64,000 bases of DNA from Lithospermum erythrorhizon (GCA_019722365.1 JADFUC010001964.1:30831-94830), one strand, 5' to 3'. Shown: positions 9,702 to 22,112, counted from the first letter of the stretch. Translations and numbers: made by a program. The notes: generated by a model not told the origin, from the letters alone.

Positions 9702-12279
9702 TGTAGATGACCAAGCGAGTCATCTTATTTTATTTCTTGTTTCTTGCTTGACCCTTGAATTATTGCTTGTGAGTGAGAGTCGTTATAATCCGGAACACGA
9801 ATCCGCAACCGATGGGCGACTCGGTTTAAAACTACTCGTTTCTTCAAAATATTAATACATATAATATTTCCAAAATAATCCACCAGTTTAAAAATTTACA
9901 ATCCATCCGAGGTGATATCAGCTTGACAAACTCCATATATATATATACAAATATACGAATAAGCGGTAATGCGGTAAGAAATTTCTGAAAGAGGAAATGA
10001 AATCTTGTCTTGAGGAATCTGAAAATGGCAATGAAACCGAGGCTAAAGTTTTCAAAAGGAAAAATACAACAATCAAAAGCAGGTTGACAACGTAACAAAA
10101 AATTGTGAGGATCTCGACCACCCGTGCTCGCTTTGTGCTTCAAGTAGCAAACTTCTCCAGCCGACCTCTTGGCTCAGTGGCCGTCATCGGCTTTGGCACA
10201 AATAAAAATGCCGCCCAGCGAAAAGGGTTCTAGCGCTGACTTAGTGAAACTTAACACATGGGTGAACTTACCATGCAGGCAAGAGTCAGGTCAATTATAT
10301 AATAGTCAAATATGAATAAAATACATATATCGGGACTACCTAATAGGTCATACGACATAATTCCACGGAGTCTGGGACACATAACACGTGAAGATATAAT
10401 AGAAGGTTTGGTAAGCACCGCGATTCTAGAAGAAATCAGAGACCGACAACGACTAAAACTCTAGTTATCCAGACCTCGTATCTGCATATCCAGCATTATA
10501 CGGCCTCTAATGGCATATGCTTTCGAAACCATCTACACAACGGGAATGGACTAATGAATAATCACCCAGCTTATACCGCGGTATAAGGCCAAAACAGCTT
10601 ATACACAAAAGTATAAGGCCTTGTATACAAAGTATAAAGGCATCCCAGCTCATACACTAAGTCTGAGCCACGCGCTTATACACTAAGTATAAGGCACACC
10701 GCATATACACAAAGTATAAGACAAAGCTGCATATACACAAAGTATAAGGAGTCGCACTTTAACCCCAATAAATCGCTAAAGATTCGCGTCCACGATACTC
10801 GAGGCCTCGAGCTCCCTTTAACCCAAACAACCTACACTCCCCAAGCAGTATTCTGTGCTTGACTAAAACATCCGCAATCGTAAAATCAATCACAACGACC
10901 GACAAGGCCACAAACATACCAAAAGAGATGTAAAATAGAGGCCCGCGAGAGGAAATCTGAAATAGTGCCGACAAAGGCCACAAAAGTTCAAAAATGTAAG
11001 TTGGGGAGTTCAAGCCATCGATTACCTACAGCGATCTTGACACCACAAAAATACCATCGCGCAATAATCATATCATGGCTCATACAAAATAAATCACATA
11101 ATCACGCAACAATCACGTAATATCTTTATTCTCAAATAATCATATCACGGTCCACCGTATCCATATGATTTAAAATGAATACGTAGGTAACGCCCCGAGT
11201 GAGATAAATGCTACTTCTCTGTAGCTACCATAAACCTCCCTTGGAACACAATCGCGGTATGACCCTTTCGCGTCAGCGCTAACCGAAAGTATAATCAAGA
11301 CTACTACTACATTTTTGCATTCAGATATATAACCAATTCTTGGAAGGTGGAACTATTTCCCAAACGGTCTAACATGACGGATAAGCTTATAGAAGTATAA
11401 TCCGTCGGACACAACCAAATCGATCCCCCGCTAAAATTCCATCATATTACTTTATCATTACAATTCAACTTATAGTCATTCTAGTTAATCGTGAGGTCCT
11501 AATTAATAACCTATTCTCCAAAATATCAATTACAACTTCGACTTGGAATTAAACTTTTTCAACCTAACTCCACTTTAATCAATTTTAAATCACCCGATTT
11601 AACTTTCCATGATAAATTTCTGATAAGGTCCCAATTAAACTTCTACGTTTAAAGTCTTAGAAAATATTACCCAAAAGTCAACTAAAACCTAAAAAGTCGA
11701 CTCATTATGCGTCCTCAAAGCGACCTCTAAATCATGAATTCATCGCCCTTATACATCATAGAACCCATATGAGCTAAGATACAACATAAAATTAGATTAT
11801 GCAAAGTCAACTAAAGTCAACTATGTCAAAACCAAGAAATATCCAGAAAAGATTTGAACTTCCTTACTTAACTAGAAGACAATTATGAGGAGAAAGATAT
11901 TCTACCAGCAGTCTTGAGTTTGGCTTGACAATCGAAGAGAAATGGAAGAAAATTTCAAGGGGGAGGGGAAGGATATCTCGTAAAAGCTAAGATGGAGGAA
12001 GATATTTTTTGTGTTTTGGTTTATAGAGATGAAGGTGATAAGCTTAGCCACTTAAGTCGAAAAAAGCTGGCATGAGTTTGTGCGAAATCGGCGAATGGGT
12101 TATCGAGCGACTTGATCACAGCAACTAGGAGGTGTCCCCGACTATTACTACTAAATTATAAAATGTAATTCGGCTCAAAATAATTTCTGAAATAATATTA
12201 TTATCCCATTTATACTATCGGTCCCTTACCGGCCAGAAAATTTAAATTTTTTTTTTTTTTAACGTAACGGGTTATGACA
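9702..12279 (-). mobile_element. Solo gypsy-type LTR, hairpin-array family
   Basis: On the minus strand it starts TGTCATAACCCGTTACG (right end, 12279) and ends in a CTACA-type terminus at 9702. Both ends match the LTRs at 18726-21354 and 56827-59400. It sits within the copia internal region with no gypsy coding sequence, so it is a solo LTR left by recombination. No exact target duplication remains. It contains a CTTATAC/GTATAAG hairpin array at 10568-10748 and repeated GCAACAATCACGTAATAT-type stretches near 11080-11160. Confidence 0.75.
10568..10748 (-). repeat. Hairpin array in LTR (CTTATAC/GTATAAG stems)
   Basis: At least seven units are readable. Examples on the plus strand are CTTATAC-CGCG-GTATAAG near 10570, CTTATAC-ACAAAA-GTATAAG near 10598 and CTTATAC-ACTAA-GTATAAG near 10676. 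One unit near 10649 reads CTCATAC-ACTAA-GTCTGAG: a T-to-C change in one arm is matched by A-to-G in the other, so pairing is preserved at that position. Stems are conserved while loops vary. Confidence 0.85.
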
Positions 12280-12979
12280 TTTCTCATGGCTTGCATCATC
12301 TTTGTCTAAAGTTGGGATTAGTGTAGTTGAATTAATTCAAAATGAAGAGCTTGGTGTAAATTCAAAACCGGAAAGGCAATTTTAGCCAATAAGGGCTTAA
12401 TGTTAGTTTTGAGTTTAAAATATGTAATAGGGCCTGGTCATGCTCGTATACCTGCAGATAATGCGTTACTTGTTTTATTTTCATGTTGTTGTATATGCTT
12501 GAGAGTATGTCTTCGCGTTGCATGTTAGGAATAAAAACCAAACTAATAATAATCTCACCATTTACAATTTAATAAAATATCGAAGCCAATTTTTAAGTTG
12601 TGAAATCGGTTCATCGTTGGGCACCTTGTGTTAAGCCGAGGAATGTTCACCAGTTTGTAATTTGATATGACAATTGATCATGTTAAGTAATTTCCACTAT
12701 GCGGTGTGGGCTTTGAGATGATCCTCCAAATAACTATTTGATTTAATTGGTATGTACTTAGGTATTTTCGGAGTAAAAGTCAGGAGTAGCGTCTTGAATA
12801 GTATGCTAGTGACACAAGAGTTATGTAGTTTTTACATAATTGGTTGATAACCTCTTACATCATATTGGATTCAAAATGTATGCGATCTTGTCGTTGAATT
12901 GAGTATAATGAATCTTGATCTTGTATATTTAGTGAGATTTGAAGTATTAGTATTTATTTTACAATTTATTTTAAGTGTT

Positions 12980-15900
12980 TATGATAGTTTCTTGATTAAA
13001 TTTGTCTTTATTTAGTTATTAGCCAGAATTGTAATGGCTACTCATAACACTCTTCCGTCCCTAGAAGCTAGAAACATTCAGTAACTTGAGAAAGTGCGAA
13101 ATTTAAATAACTTCAATTTTGATGAATTGTCTCCCGAGCTTGAGAATCGTACTTTCAGCCAAGAGAAGAGCCCGAATCACGTCTTTGAACAACAAGGTTC
13201 CTCAAAAGCCTAATGAGAGTGCCTCGTCGGGAAAAGGGATCTACAAAAAAGCGCGGAAATGCGATGTTGTGGATGTCGATATCTTATGTTTGCCAATATA
13301 GAACCCTTGTTAAATTCGGTATGAAAAGGTGGCGTATGACATATACCCGACCAAGTGCCGGAGTTATTCAAAGAAAGGAAGCTAAAAGCAGAGAATGACA
13401 CCATTTGTGCTCAAGTGAATGATAATGGCCGAAACGGACGAGGCTATAGCCCACATATATTAAATGATGAAGCAGTCGACCCGACTTCAGCATACCCAGT
13501 GTCTCTAAAAAGCTGGTTGTGGATCTCAAATTTTAAAAGTCTCTTGAGAAAAGGTACCGATTTGTCATGAACTTCAATTTGCACAAGTTTGAGTTATCTC
13601 TAAGCAGCGCATAAAGGTGATCCACAGTCTTGCAGGAGACGAGGTAGGGAAGTAAAGACTAAGACTTCTGCTTCTCTTTGTTTGGTGGTCGAAAACAGAG
13701 AAATGAGAAAGAAGAAGTTTGCAGCCGAGACGGGGTTCGAGTAATCCCAAAGTGTTAAAATTCTTCAGGCGGGGGGAGCCACACGAGGAAGGATGGCAGT
13801 GTCACTATTATGGGAACCTAGGTCACTAGAGTGGGCACAACGTGAAGTTCTGAGAAGATAGGAAGAATGATGCCGCGTCAGCTCGGCCCTCTAGTATGTA
13901 TGTTATTGAAGTTTGTACAACTACGATTACCGTGGGTGCTAGACACTGGTTATTGGTTCTCATATTTGTCATGTCACGAGGAACTCAATCAGTAGGAGAC
14001 TCGAAAGAAGAGAAATGAATGCCGTGTAGGAAGCGGCGCGAGGTTGCGGCGTTCTTGAGATCCGTTAGTTTAAAATTGCCCGCCTCGTTTTAACTTATTT
14101 TTGGTTTATTATTGTGCACGCAATTAGAAGAAATATTATTTACATTTACATTTTGAACAATGATGACTTTTCATTTAAATAGATCCCCGATGAATTCGGT
14201 ATGTCGCGGGGAATGGAGTAGTATTTAATTCTCTTCAAAATGGTCTATTGTTTTTGAACATGATTACTAAGTCATATAACATAAACTTAAGCGGAATAAG
14301 CCTAATGACTTAAATCCTACATGCCTTTTTGCATTGAATTGGGTCTGTCACTTGAGAACGAATCCAGCGAAACTCCGCTCCGGTGGAATAGCAGAGGTTC
14401 GATTATGAATCATCTGATAAGTGTGAATCTTGCTAGCGTCTTGGGCAAAATAGTAAAATCACCCTTCATGGATACAATGAAAGGGAGCGACTTATTGGGA
14501 TCGTACACTAATGTATGTGGGCGATGAACACATCTGTATGAGGAGGCACATAAGCTACTTCATTACATTTCTTGATGATTCTGATGAATCACGTTTTTGT
14601 GTATACGATGGAGACAAACGAGTCCGTTGAGAAATTCATGGATTTCCAAAATGAAGTACAAAACGATTGAATAAGGCAATAAAGATTCTCGATCGATAGA
14701 GGTGGTGGAGAATATTTGAGTCTAAGTTCAATACTTATCTTAGAGAGTGTAGTATTGTTTACTTGGCCGACTCCAGCGGGAATCTTAGCGGCGTAATGGC
14801 GTGTCTGAGGAGAAATCGAACCACTTCTTGATATGGTTCGATGCATGATGAGCCTATCTTATATACGGTTAATTTGCAGGGGATATGCACTTCTAAGCCG
14901 CGACAACACATACGCGAATGTCCGACAAAGTCGTGAGAAACTCCCGTGACACGTGGTTTGAGGAAGATTCTCTAAGTTAAGTTTCTCGAATTTGGATAAA
15001 CTGATCAAAAATGCTATTTCATTGGATATCCAAAAGGGAAAACGATTGGTTACTAGTTCTACAAAACATGAGAATAAAATCTTAAATTTGTTAGAACATG
15101 GCGTTCCTTTAAAGGAATATACGTCAAAAGTTAGAAGTGATAGTTGTTAAATGCTGATGAAACTTCAAGTTGATAATCGATATTGAAGAATCTAATGTGA
15201 AGAACGACCCTTAGGAGATCCGGCGGAGATCGTCACCCGAACCGGAGGCGATGGTATGGTGAAGCTTTTTCATCATTAGAAAGTGACAAGCCCAACACAA
15301 AGAAGCGATGAATAGCAAGGATGTGACAAATGGAAAATAGCCATTACCTGTCCCGAGATGGATTCGATGTACCTAAACAATGATAAGTATGTCATCAAGA
15401 ATGAAGAAGAATCTTGTGTATACAAGAAGGTGAGTGGGAGTTATGTATCATTCGCCAGTCTGTCACGTTGATGACATACTTATCATTGAAATAATGTAGA
15501 GTTGCCGAGACTCGGTCAAAGATTATTGTAGAAATGTTTCTGATGAGGACCCAAGCGAAGCTGTATATACTTGGAATAAAGATCCACCGAGATCGAGGCG
15601 GAAAATGATTGGACTTTTGTCGAGGATATATGTGAGATAAGGTACTCTGAGAGGTTCAACATGAGTCAATTTCAAGAAGAGTATCTCACATGTGAGACAT
15701 GGGTTAGTCGGCCGAGCCTGATGTCCCGCTCACCCAGTCTTTGAGATGACCCGAGAATGAAGGATGTACCTTACGGCTTGGCTATAGGATCCCATCGTGT
15801 ATACATGCTATAGATGCAGCACTAGACACGATGTGTGCTTATGCTTTCCGGTATAACTAGTAGATGCGAAGCTAATCGGGTGAACTCTTTGGATTAGGTG

Positions 15901-16568
15901 AAGTACATCTTGAAATATCGAGAAGAACTAAAGATGCTTTCTTGGTATATGGTGGAGATGAGTTGTAGTTACCGGGTACACCGTGCCCGGTTTTAGTGAC
16001 GAGAGATGACTATCATTAGAAGTCTGGGTATGTATTTTGTCTCGATGGTGGAAGCCATTATCTTGGGAGAGAGTTCAACAGAATACTTGTTGTCGATTCT
16101 ACCGGGAATTTGAAATCTGTCCCTTGACGTCTGAAGCGTAAGAGTATGTTAGATTAAGAAGTCGTATTTGAGCTGGGTGTAGTACCCCACAACATTGAGG
16201 ACAGTGGAGTTGCTTTGTGAAAATCTTGGGGCGATAGCTCAAACTAAAGGAACGAGCACATCGCAAATCGAGAAACACGTGCCAGAAGAAATGTCACTTC
16301 AAGAAACTATAGCAATAGAGTATATAACTATACGTGTTATATGAGCTACGTACTTGACTATGACAGCCGTCTGCTTAAGCGGGGATTATATGGCATATGT
16401 TGAATTCGCGATTGAGGCAACGATAGATGTTGATATATTGGGAGGGATTTATCCGTCCGCGATATATAAGGAGAGATCTGAGAGAGAAAACATGGCGGTT
16501 GAGTGCTTGATTGATTTATGGGACGCCATAAAAAGCATATTCAGTTCATACTCGAGTAAAGAAGTGGG
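12980..16568 (+). pseudogene. Copia gag-pol remnant
   Basis: Domains are recognisable across many frame breaks. A gag zinc-knuckle-like CHYYGNLGH stretch is near 13788-13850. WVLDTG, the protease active-site triad region, is near 13935. The pre-integrase segment FDYESSDKCESC and KSPF...DLLG follows at 14398-14515. Integrase with RSDRGGEYLS is near 14670-14830. An MDSMY segment is near 15358-15375 and EEESCVYKKVSG near 15400-15435. VDDILII of the RT active site is near 15466. RNase H includes SGYVFCLDGG near 16025 and GAIAQTK near 16230. The RT core between MDSMY and EEESCVYKK is missing, compared with the related copy at 42660-42980. An A/G-rich polypurine stretch (AAAGAAGTGGG) precedes the 3' LTR. 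Confidence 0.85.
15379..15487. repeat. Perfect 20-bp inverted repeat at an RT deletion junction
   Basis: 15379-15398 is the exact reverse complement of 15468-15487 (core GATAAGTATGTCATC / GATGACATACTTATC). The right arm is the normal codons for the RT active-site VDDILII. The left arm replaces the RT core at a deletion junction, so it looks like an inverted templated copy of the right arm. Confidence 0.8.
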
Positions 16569-16888
16569 TGTTTGACACGCCTTCTTATGGTTAGCCTAGG
16601 ACTAGAATCGTGTTAAATGAATTGTAAATGATTCTTGGAACTTAGTGTTCACCTTAGTAATTGTATATTACTAGTTAGGGTTCTCATGATAATTTAAGGG
16701 GTTTGTCACGATTGCTAGATCTTACTGGGTGTCGTTATAATAATAGTAATTTGTCAAATTATTGTACCCTTTACACTATTATCTAAAGACCTAGAAGGGC
16801 AATTCACATCTGATTGACTTTTTGAATTATATTTCATGTATGAAATAAAAGCGAGACTTATAGAATTGAGAAATGTACTTACTTGATA

Positions 16889-16952
<64 letters not shown>

Positions 16953-17497
16953 CAAACAAATTGAGCTAAATAAGCAATCCAAGATTGACTAATAGCAGTA
17001 TTAACTTCGTTAACTAATTAGATGTAGGCGATCTAATTGAGTTAACGAGTTAGTCGACCTAACGAGTTGTGGGTTAAATTAAGGGAGTATTATAAATAGA
17101 GAGGGTTTTCATGAGATGAAAAAATCCTGAGCTACTTGCCTCCCTCCCATAAATACGTGACACTCCCCCGGCACTGGAAGAGATTTTCTCTTTCAATTTT
17201 GATTAATCTGACTCTATTGTGATTCATCTCCTCGGATTAAATTCCCTCTTGGTGTGTGCATTTCTAGAAACGCCTACTTGGTGTTGGACAAGCAATTGGA
17301 GAAGCTTTCAAAAGCCGAAATTTGAAACACGTGTAGGGCTCGATTTTCAAGGTGACTTCATTTCTTCCTTTGCTATGTAAGTACTCACGAGGCTGACCGT
17401 ATAGTGTTATATGTTTTAGATTAAGTTATATTATTTTGATGATCGGGATGTATGAATCGGTGTTTAATTACGACCGTGATTAGGTACTAGATTTTCG
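16569..17497 (+). repeat. Copia 3' LTR with expanded (TA)n
   Basis: It matches the 5' LTR from near its start to the ATTTTCG terminus. Within it, 16893-16949 is an uninterrupted (TA) run of 57 bases; the corresponding 5' LTR site near 7805-7820 holds only a short broken TA tract. The two LTRs were identical at insertion, so the run expanded afterwards or is a read artefact. Confidence 0.85.
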
Positions 17498-17667
17498 TGG
17501 GGTGTGGAAACTGGCATCGGTAGGGTTAATGCTTATTTGGTGGAGTGTCGGTTTGGCGTCGGGTTAGTAAAGAAAAAAGCAATTTTCTTTTTTTTAATGA
17601 ATTTGTAAGTAATATAATAAAGTATGATGCACAATAATCATTGTATATATTATTAAATATTATAATA
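17498..17667 (+). repeat. Continuation of CACTA internal repeat, truncated
   Basis: This resumes the approximately 390-bp CACTA unit after the copia insertion, with TCGGTAGGGTTAATG and the TAAAGAAAAAAGCAATTTT start at about 17567. It stops abruptly after ATTATTAAATATTATAATAA, where transposase-coding sequence begins in mid-protein. Confidence 0.75.
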
Positions 17668-18720
17668 ACCCAGGAAACCGACTCGAAACATGACGTACCA
17701 CCATCGAACTGGAAGGCGGATGATGAGTGGATGATGCACCCGAGGGATGGGCTTGACGTGGAAACAATTTAATGCAATATATCCAGATTTTTTAGCAGAG
17801 TCGAGAAATATTCCCATCGGTTTGTGTTCTGATAGTTTTAGTCCTTTTAGCAAGTTTGGATCCCAATATTCATATTGGCAAGTTATTATCTGTGTGTACA
17901 ATTTACCACCGTGATTGTGCATGAAAGAGTCATATATGTTCTTATCTCCGATTATACGGACCAAAAATCGAGGGAGATATAGATGTTTTCGACCGCGGTC
18001 GATGAGTTGCTTGGCGGTTGTGGCATACTTGGTAGAGACCGATGCGTCTAGGGGCCGAATTTCCTTGTCAGCCGGGTTGCTTTTGATGTGGGCGATTAGC
18101 GATTTTCACACGCATACGACATGTTATACATTTGGAGGCGAGCCTTGGTAGATTAAGCTTGTCCGTATTTTATGGAGCATACTAAGGCCCTTAGGCCTCA
18201 CAGCGGGTAAAATTTTGTGGTTTGATTGCCCACGATCCTTGTCTTGTGGGACATTGGTTTAGGATGCAAAGAATTGCATTTGTCGACCCAACCAAACTTG
18301 CTTGTCAGGAAGCGTACAGCAGGCGACTTACTACTTGGAGATGAGGTATATAATCTCGTATCTTTGTTGGATCTGATGTGTTAAAGCCGAGGGTAGACAT
18401 CGCGAACACGAGGAATCCGGGGTATAATGGTAGCCTTGGCCTTGTGGTGCATGAAAGTATATTATAGGATTTGGTGTGCCGACAAACAAAATCAGACACA
18501 ACATCTGCCATGCATACAAAAGCAGAGAGAAAAAAGGTGAAAATGGATTATACCACGGTAATAGATGTTAAGGAAAAATGAAAGACAATGAAACGAGGAA
18601 GATTGACTCGAGACTCGTTATCACATGACCCCAAATGCATATTCAGGACATTCTTGGGAGGAAAGCGAAATAAAAGGCTTTTTACACTAACCACAACGAA
18701 ATAGAAAAGATTTGGAAATG
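17668..18720 (+). pseudogene. CACTA TNP2-type transposase, central part
   Basis: Conceptual reading across frame breaks gives the conserved TNP2 catalytic-domain landmarks in order. These are WMMHP..GL.WK.FNAIYPDF (17725-17800), SRNIPIGLCSDSFSPF.KFGSQYSYW (17800-17880), NLPPWLCMKESYMFLS (17898-17946), LMWAISDF (18090-18110), FDCPR and FRMQ..AF (18220-18275), and KDN..R.DSR near 18575-18610 with a TLTTTEK-like segment near 18685. The N-terminal part of the protein is absent: the reading starts directly next to the truncated internal repeat. The domain is interrupted at 18726 by an LTR and resumes at 23941. The family cuts and pastes CACTA ends in the nucleus. Many stops make this copy inactive. 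Confidence 0.85.
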
Positions 18721-19288
18721 GTTGATGTAGCGATAACTCCGCCAGTCGGCATACAGTGAGAATCATTATGTCCGGAACACGAGTCACCATCTGAATGGGC
18801 GACTGGAGTTTAAAAGCTTCTTCGTTTAAAGCTGCAAAAATTTGATTTCATTAATATTCTCAAAATAATATGAGTTTTAAAATTTTACAATCATCGGGTG
18901 ATAATAAACAAACCCGACTCCATATATATGCAACATATCGATAAGCGATGTGCAGGCAAAGACTCTGAAAGGTACTCGAGGAATACAAAATAACAACTAC
19001 GAAAGAAAAATTTAAGTTTGAAAATAAAGTACAGCAATCAAAAGCAGGTTGAGAACACATCAAAGAGGCTGTGAGATCCTCGACCACCCGATGCTTTCAT
19101 TTCAGCCCTTTAGGAACAACTCTCAGACTCTTGGCTGTGCTTGGCCCTTGTCGACACAGCCTGAAATGAAAATGCCTCCAGCCAAGCGAAATGGGGTGTA
19201 AGCCTTGGCTTAGTGAACAACAACACGAGGGGTGAACTTACCATGGGAGCAGAGACAAACAATATTATAATAGCCAAATATGAATAAA

Positions 19289-19292
<4 letters not shown>

Positions 19293-19348
<56 letters not shown>
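19293..19348. repeat. (AT)28 microsatellite
   Basis: Uninterrupted AT dinucleotide run of 56 bases. The same place in the sister LTR (near 9938) has only a short TA run. Confidence 0.95.
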
Positions 19349-19350
<2 letters not shown>

Positions 19351-19596
19351 GGACACCTAATAAGATCGTACAGCAGATTCCAAAAGAAGGTCTCGAGGCG
19401 TAACATGTTAAGATATAATGAAGGTCTCGATAAGGCTCCTGAGAACACCAGGAATGAAATCATAGAGACTTCAGCAGCGACTATAGCTACCAGTCATCAC
19501 TATCTACCGTATCTCCACAAAATATACCACCTACAATGAGCATATACTCGATAAAGGTACACTGGGGAATGGATCGATCGGCCCAATAACATTTGC

Positions 19597-19816
19597 GCTT
19601 ATACCGTAGTATAAGGAATATTAGCATCAAACAATGCCCACCAACCATTGACTATAGATCTCGCATTTGCACTTATACCCAAGAGTATAAGGCCAACTTG
19701 TGTTGATACATAGCAGTGATAATAGATCTACATTGTGCGTATACGAAGTATAAAGGCCAGCGCGGCAATCTGCATGCTTAGTGATAATAGATCATTTGCA
19801 CTTATACAGTATAAGG
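19597..19816 (-). repeat. Hairpin array in LTR, second copy
   Basis: Units on the plus strand include CTTATAC-CGTA-GTATAAG near 19598, CTTATAC-CCAAGA-GTATAAG near 19672, GTATAC-GAA-GTATAAAG near 19739 and CTTATAC-A-GTATAAG near 19800. Read in the LTR's own sense, the first loop is TACG and the third TTC(G), both C(UNCG)G-type. AATAGATC spacers recur between units. Confidence 0.8.
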
Positions 19817-21974
19817 CCAATCGCGTCACATGCAAGGAAGAAGAGTCACGACCCACTAATCATCCCGACATAGAGATTGATACGATACTGAGTCACCTCA
19901 GTCATACGTAACTCCAACTGACACCTACCGATAACCCTTTCACTACCTCCCCGAGCAATATCCAAACACACGACTAAAACATCTCGCCAATCACCAAATC
20001 AATCAGCGCGACAAGGCCACAAAGCATGCCAAAGTCAAATGATGCCCGCGAAATACAACCGGTCTTGACGAGGCCATAGAAATCGAAATATAAAGTTGGG
20101 AGTTCAAGCTATTACTTACCTCAGCCGTCTTGACGCCCATGAGAATATAATCACATAATCATATCATAGCTGCTGAAATAAATCACACATGTCGTACGAC
20201 CATTACATGTATACCATTCTCACATAATCATACATGTATAATACTACAAGAGCATTAGCCATACATTCACACATGAAATCTCATACTCTGGCGACATGTT
20301 CACATGATTTAAAGTAGTCGTAAAAATAGCGCCCGATGAGATAAATTGCTAGCTGCTTGCTTCTACAAAAACAACCGGCGAACACACACAATCAAGTGGC
20401 TTGTCACTTTCCACGTCAGCCGCTATGAGAACACCCGAGAGAAGTATATTGAGACCTCTTACTATGCTTAGTTCTAAAAGATCGCTTCTATTTCTTAGTG
20501 GAACTATTTACTTGATTAAATGGCGGATAAAATACTTGAATTAATGATCCTAGGACCTGACAATCGTTTTCCCATTTAGGGAATTCCACATATCTTTTAA
20601 CATTCGTATCAAATTATAACTCATTATATTTAACCTGAGTCCATAATTAACAACTTTATACTCTAAAATATCAATTATAACTCAACACAAATCGTACTTT
20701 TCGACCTAACTCCTTTTAATCAATTTTTAAATCACCATTTTAACTTTCATAATACTTCTAATAAAGGTCCCAATTAAACTTCCTACATTTAAAATCTTAT
20801 AAAAATATCAACCAAAAAGTCAACTTGAAACAGAAAAAGTCAGCTTGACCATATCGTCCTCGAAAAGACACAAATCATGAATTCGTCGCTTATATACATC
20901 ATAAGACCCATAACAAACTTAAAATCATCATAAAATGGAATTATGTCAAAAGTCAACCCTTAAAATCAACCAAAACTCATGTTAAATGCACATAATTTGT
21001 AGAGGAAGAAGATGTTGGGAAGCCTCGATAAGCAGAAACGAGGATGCCCAACAGAAACAAAGTGTAGAAATGGAAGAAAAATTTCTTGTTTGCTCCAAAG
21101 ATAGGATCTCGGCCAAGCTTAGTGAAGGAAGGGAAGATATTTGTGTTTGGTGTTATGAAGGCTAGGATGAATGACTTAACATAAGAAGTAAAAAAACCAT
21201 GTGAGGGTTTGTGCCCCGAATCGAGATTATCGAGCGACAACGATCTAACTTAAATCGGGTATCGGCTATTACTAATTAATTATAAATGTGATTCGGCTTA
21301 AAAATAAATTTTGCAATTAATATTATTATCGAAATTATACAGGAGCAGGTTATTAGCGACCACTCGGTGGGCCCCACGAGGTTGGGATAAAGTCGCTGGC
21401 AGCCCAAAACATTAGAATCACCATCACGATGGATGACGATAAATGACTTTATTTAATATTAATTAAAATATTTATTAAAATCGTGGTGAACTACCGCGTC
21501 TCATCAGACATCGACATAAAAATACAACGAGAGTCTCATTAAATAAAATTTCAAAAATCTTATTTGATTATAACGACAACTACTTATCCAGTGACCGCCA
21601 AGATATAAATAAATATGGCGTGAGGACTCACCGTAACCATCAACTATCTCACCTCTGATCTTAGTGAATAAATATTGCACGGTGGTAACCAACCACGCAC
21701 TCTGCGTCTTGTATATATAAAGGCATACATCGCATAGGCATAATTTAAATCATAAATCACGGGGCATAATAATATAAAGGTCAACCAGCATAGCGGTTGT
21801 ATCAAATACACAACTTATGAATCAACATAGAAGTTCCATGGTCTGTGGAAAAACCATCGGTGACACTTGTAGTACATTATCAACATAATACCCGACCTCC
21901 CGTCATTAAGCACCGCTCATGGCCATTAAAAAGTCATGACGAGCATATATATAAATATATATATGCAACACACC

Positions 21975-22112
21975 TCACTGTGAGGAGCCTCTTGTGTCCA
22001 GTCGACACAGGGGATTTTATCTATGCTGTATGTCTGAGGCGGATCTATGCTCTTGGCTTTGCTGAAGCGCGTGACGCGTCATGGCTCTTGGCTAGTAGAG
22101 CCCGTTATAGAC
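21975..22112 (-). repeat. Cluster of short hairpins in LTR
   Basis: Palindromic segments follow each other closely: CCTCACTGTGAGG, a TGTGTC/GACACA stem, TGACGCGTCA and a GGCTCT/AGAGCC stem. They lie in the LTR interior, as the hairpin array does in the neighbouring family, but the sequences differ. Confidence 0.6.

Larger units (their letters stand above)
7462..17497 (+). mobile_element. Ty1/copia retrotransposon, nested in CACTA
   Basis: Two similar LTRs (7462-8441 and 16569-17497) enclose an initiator-Met primer site and degenerate gag, protease, integrase, reverse transcriptase and RNase H segments in copia order (integrase before RT). The flanks TTGGG and TGGGG are a plausible eroded 5-bp target duplication. 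It splits the CACTA internal repeat. A gypsy-type LTR (9702-12279) is nested inside. A relative is at 39826-43288 on the other strand. All frames are broken and it is certainly non-autonomous. The lineage is left open. Confidence 0.9.
18726..21354 (-). mobile_element. Gypsy-type LTR, hairpin-array family, within transposase
   Basis: On the minus strand it starts TAATAACCTGCTCC at 21354 and ends in GGAGTTATCGCTACA at 18726. It resembles 9702-12279 throughout, including the blocks at 18775-19200 and the TAATCATATCAT-type stretches near 20140-20180. An (AT)28 run is at 19293-19348. The neighbouring LTR follows at 21355 with no internal region between them. Confidence 0.8.

Noticed and set aside
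10568..10748. Regular short repeats resembling a CRISPR array
   Set aside because: Repeats are only about 18 bases, palindromic, unevenly spaced, without conserved spacers or cas genes, and they lie inside a plant LTR.
19110..19463. 117-residue minus-strand open frame
   Set aside because: It owes its length to an (AT)n run read as repeated Ile-Tyr and lies within an LTR.
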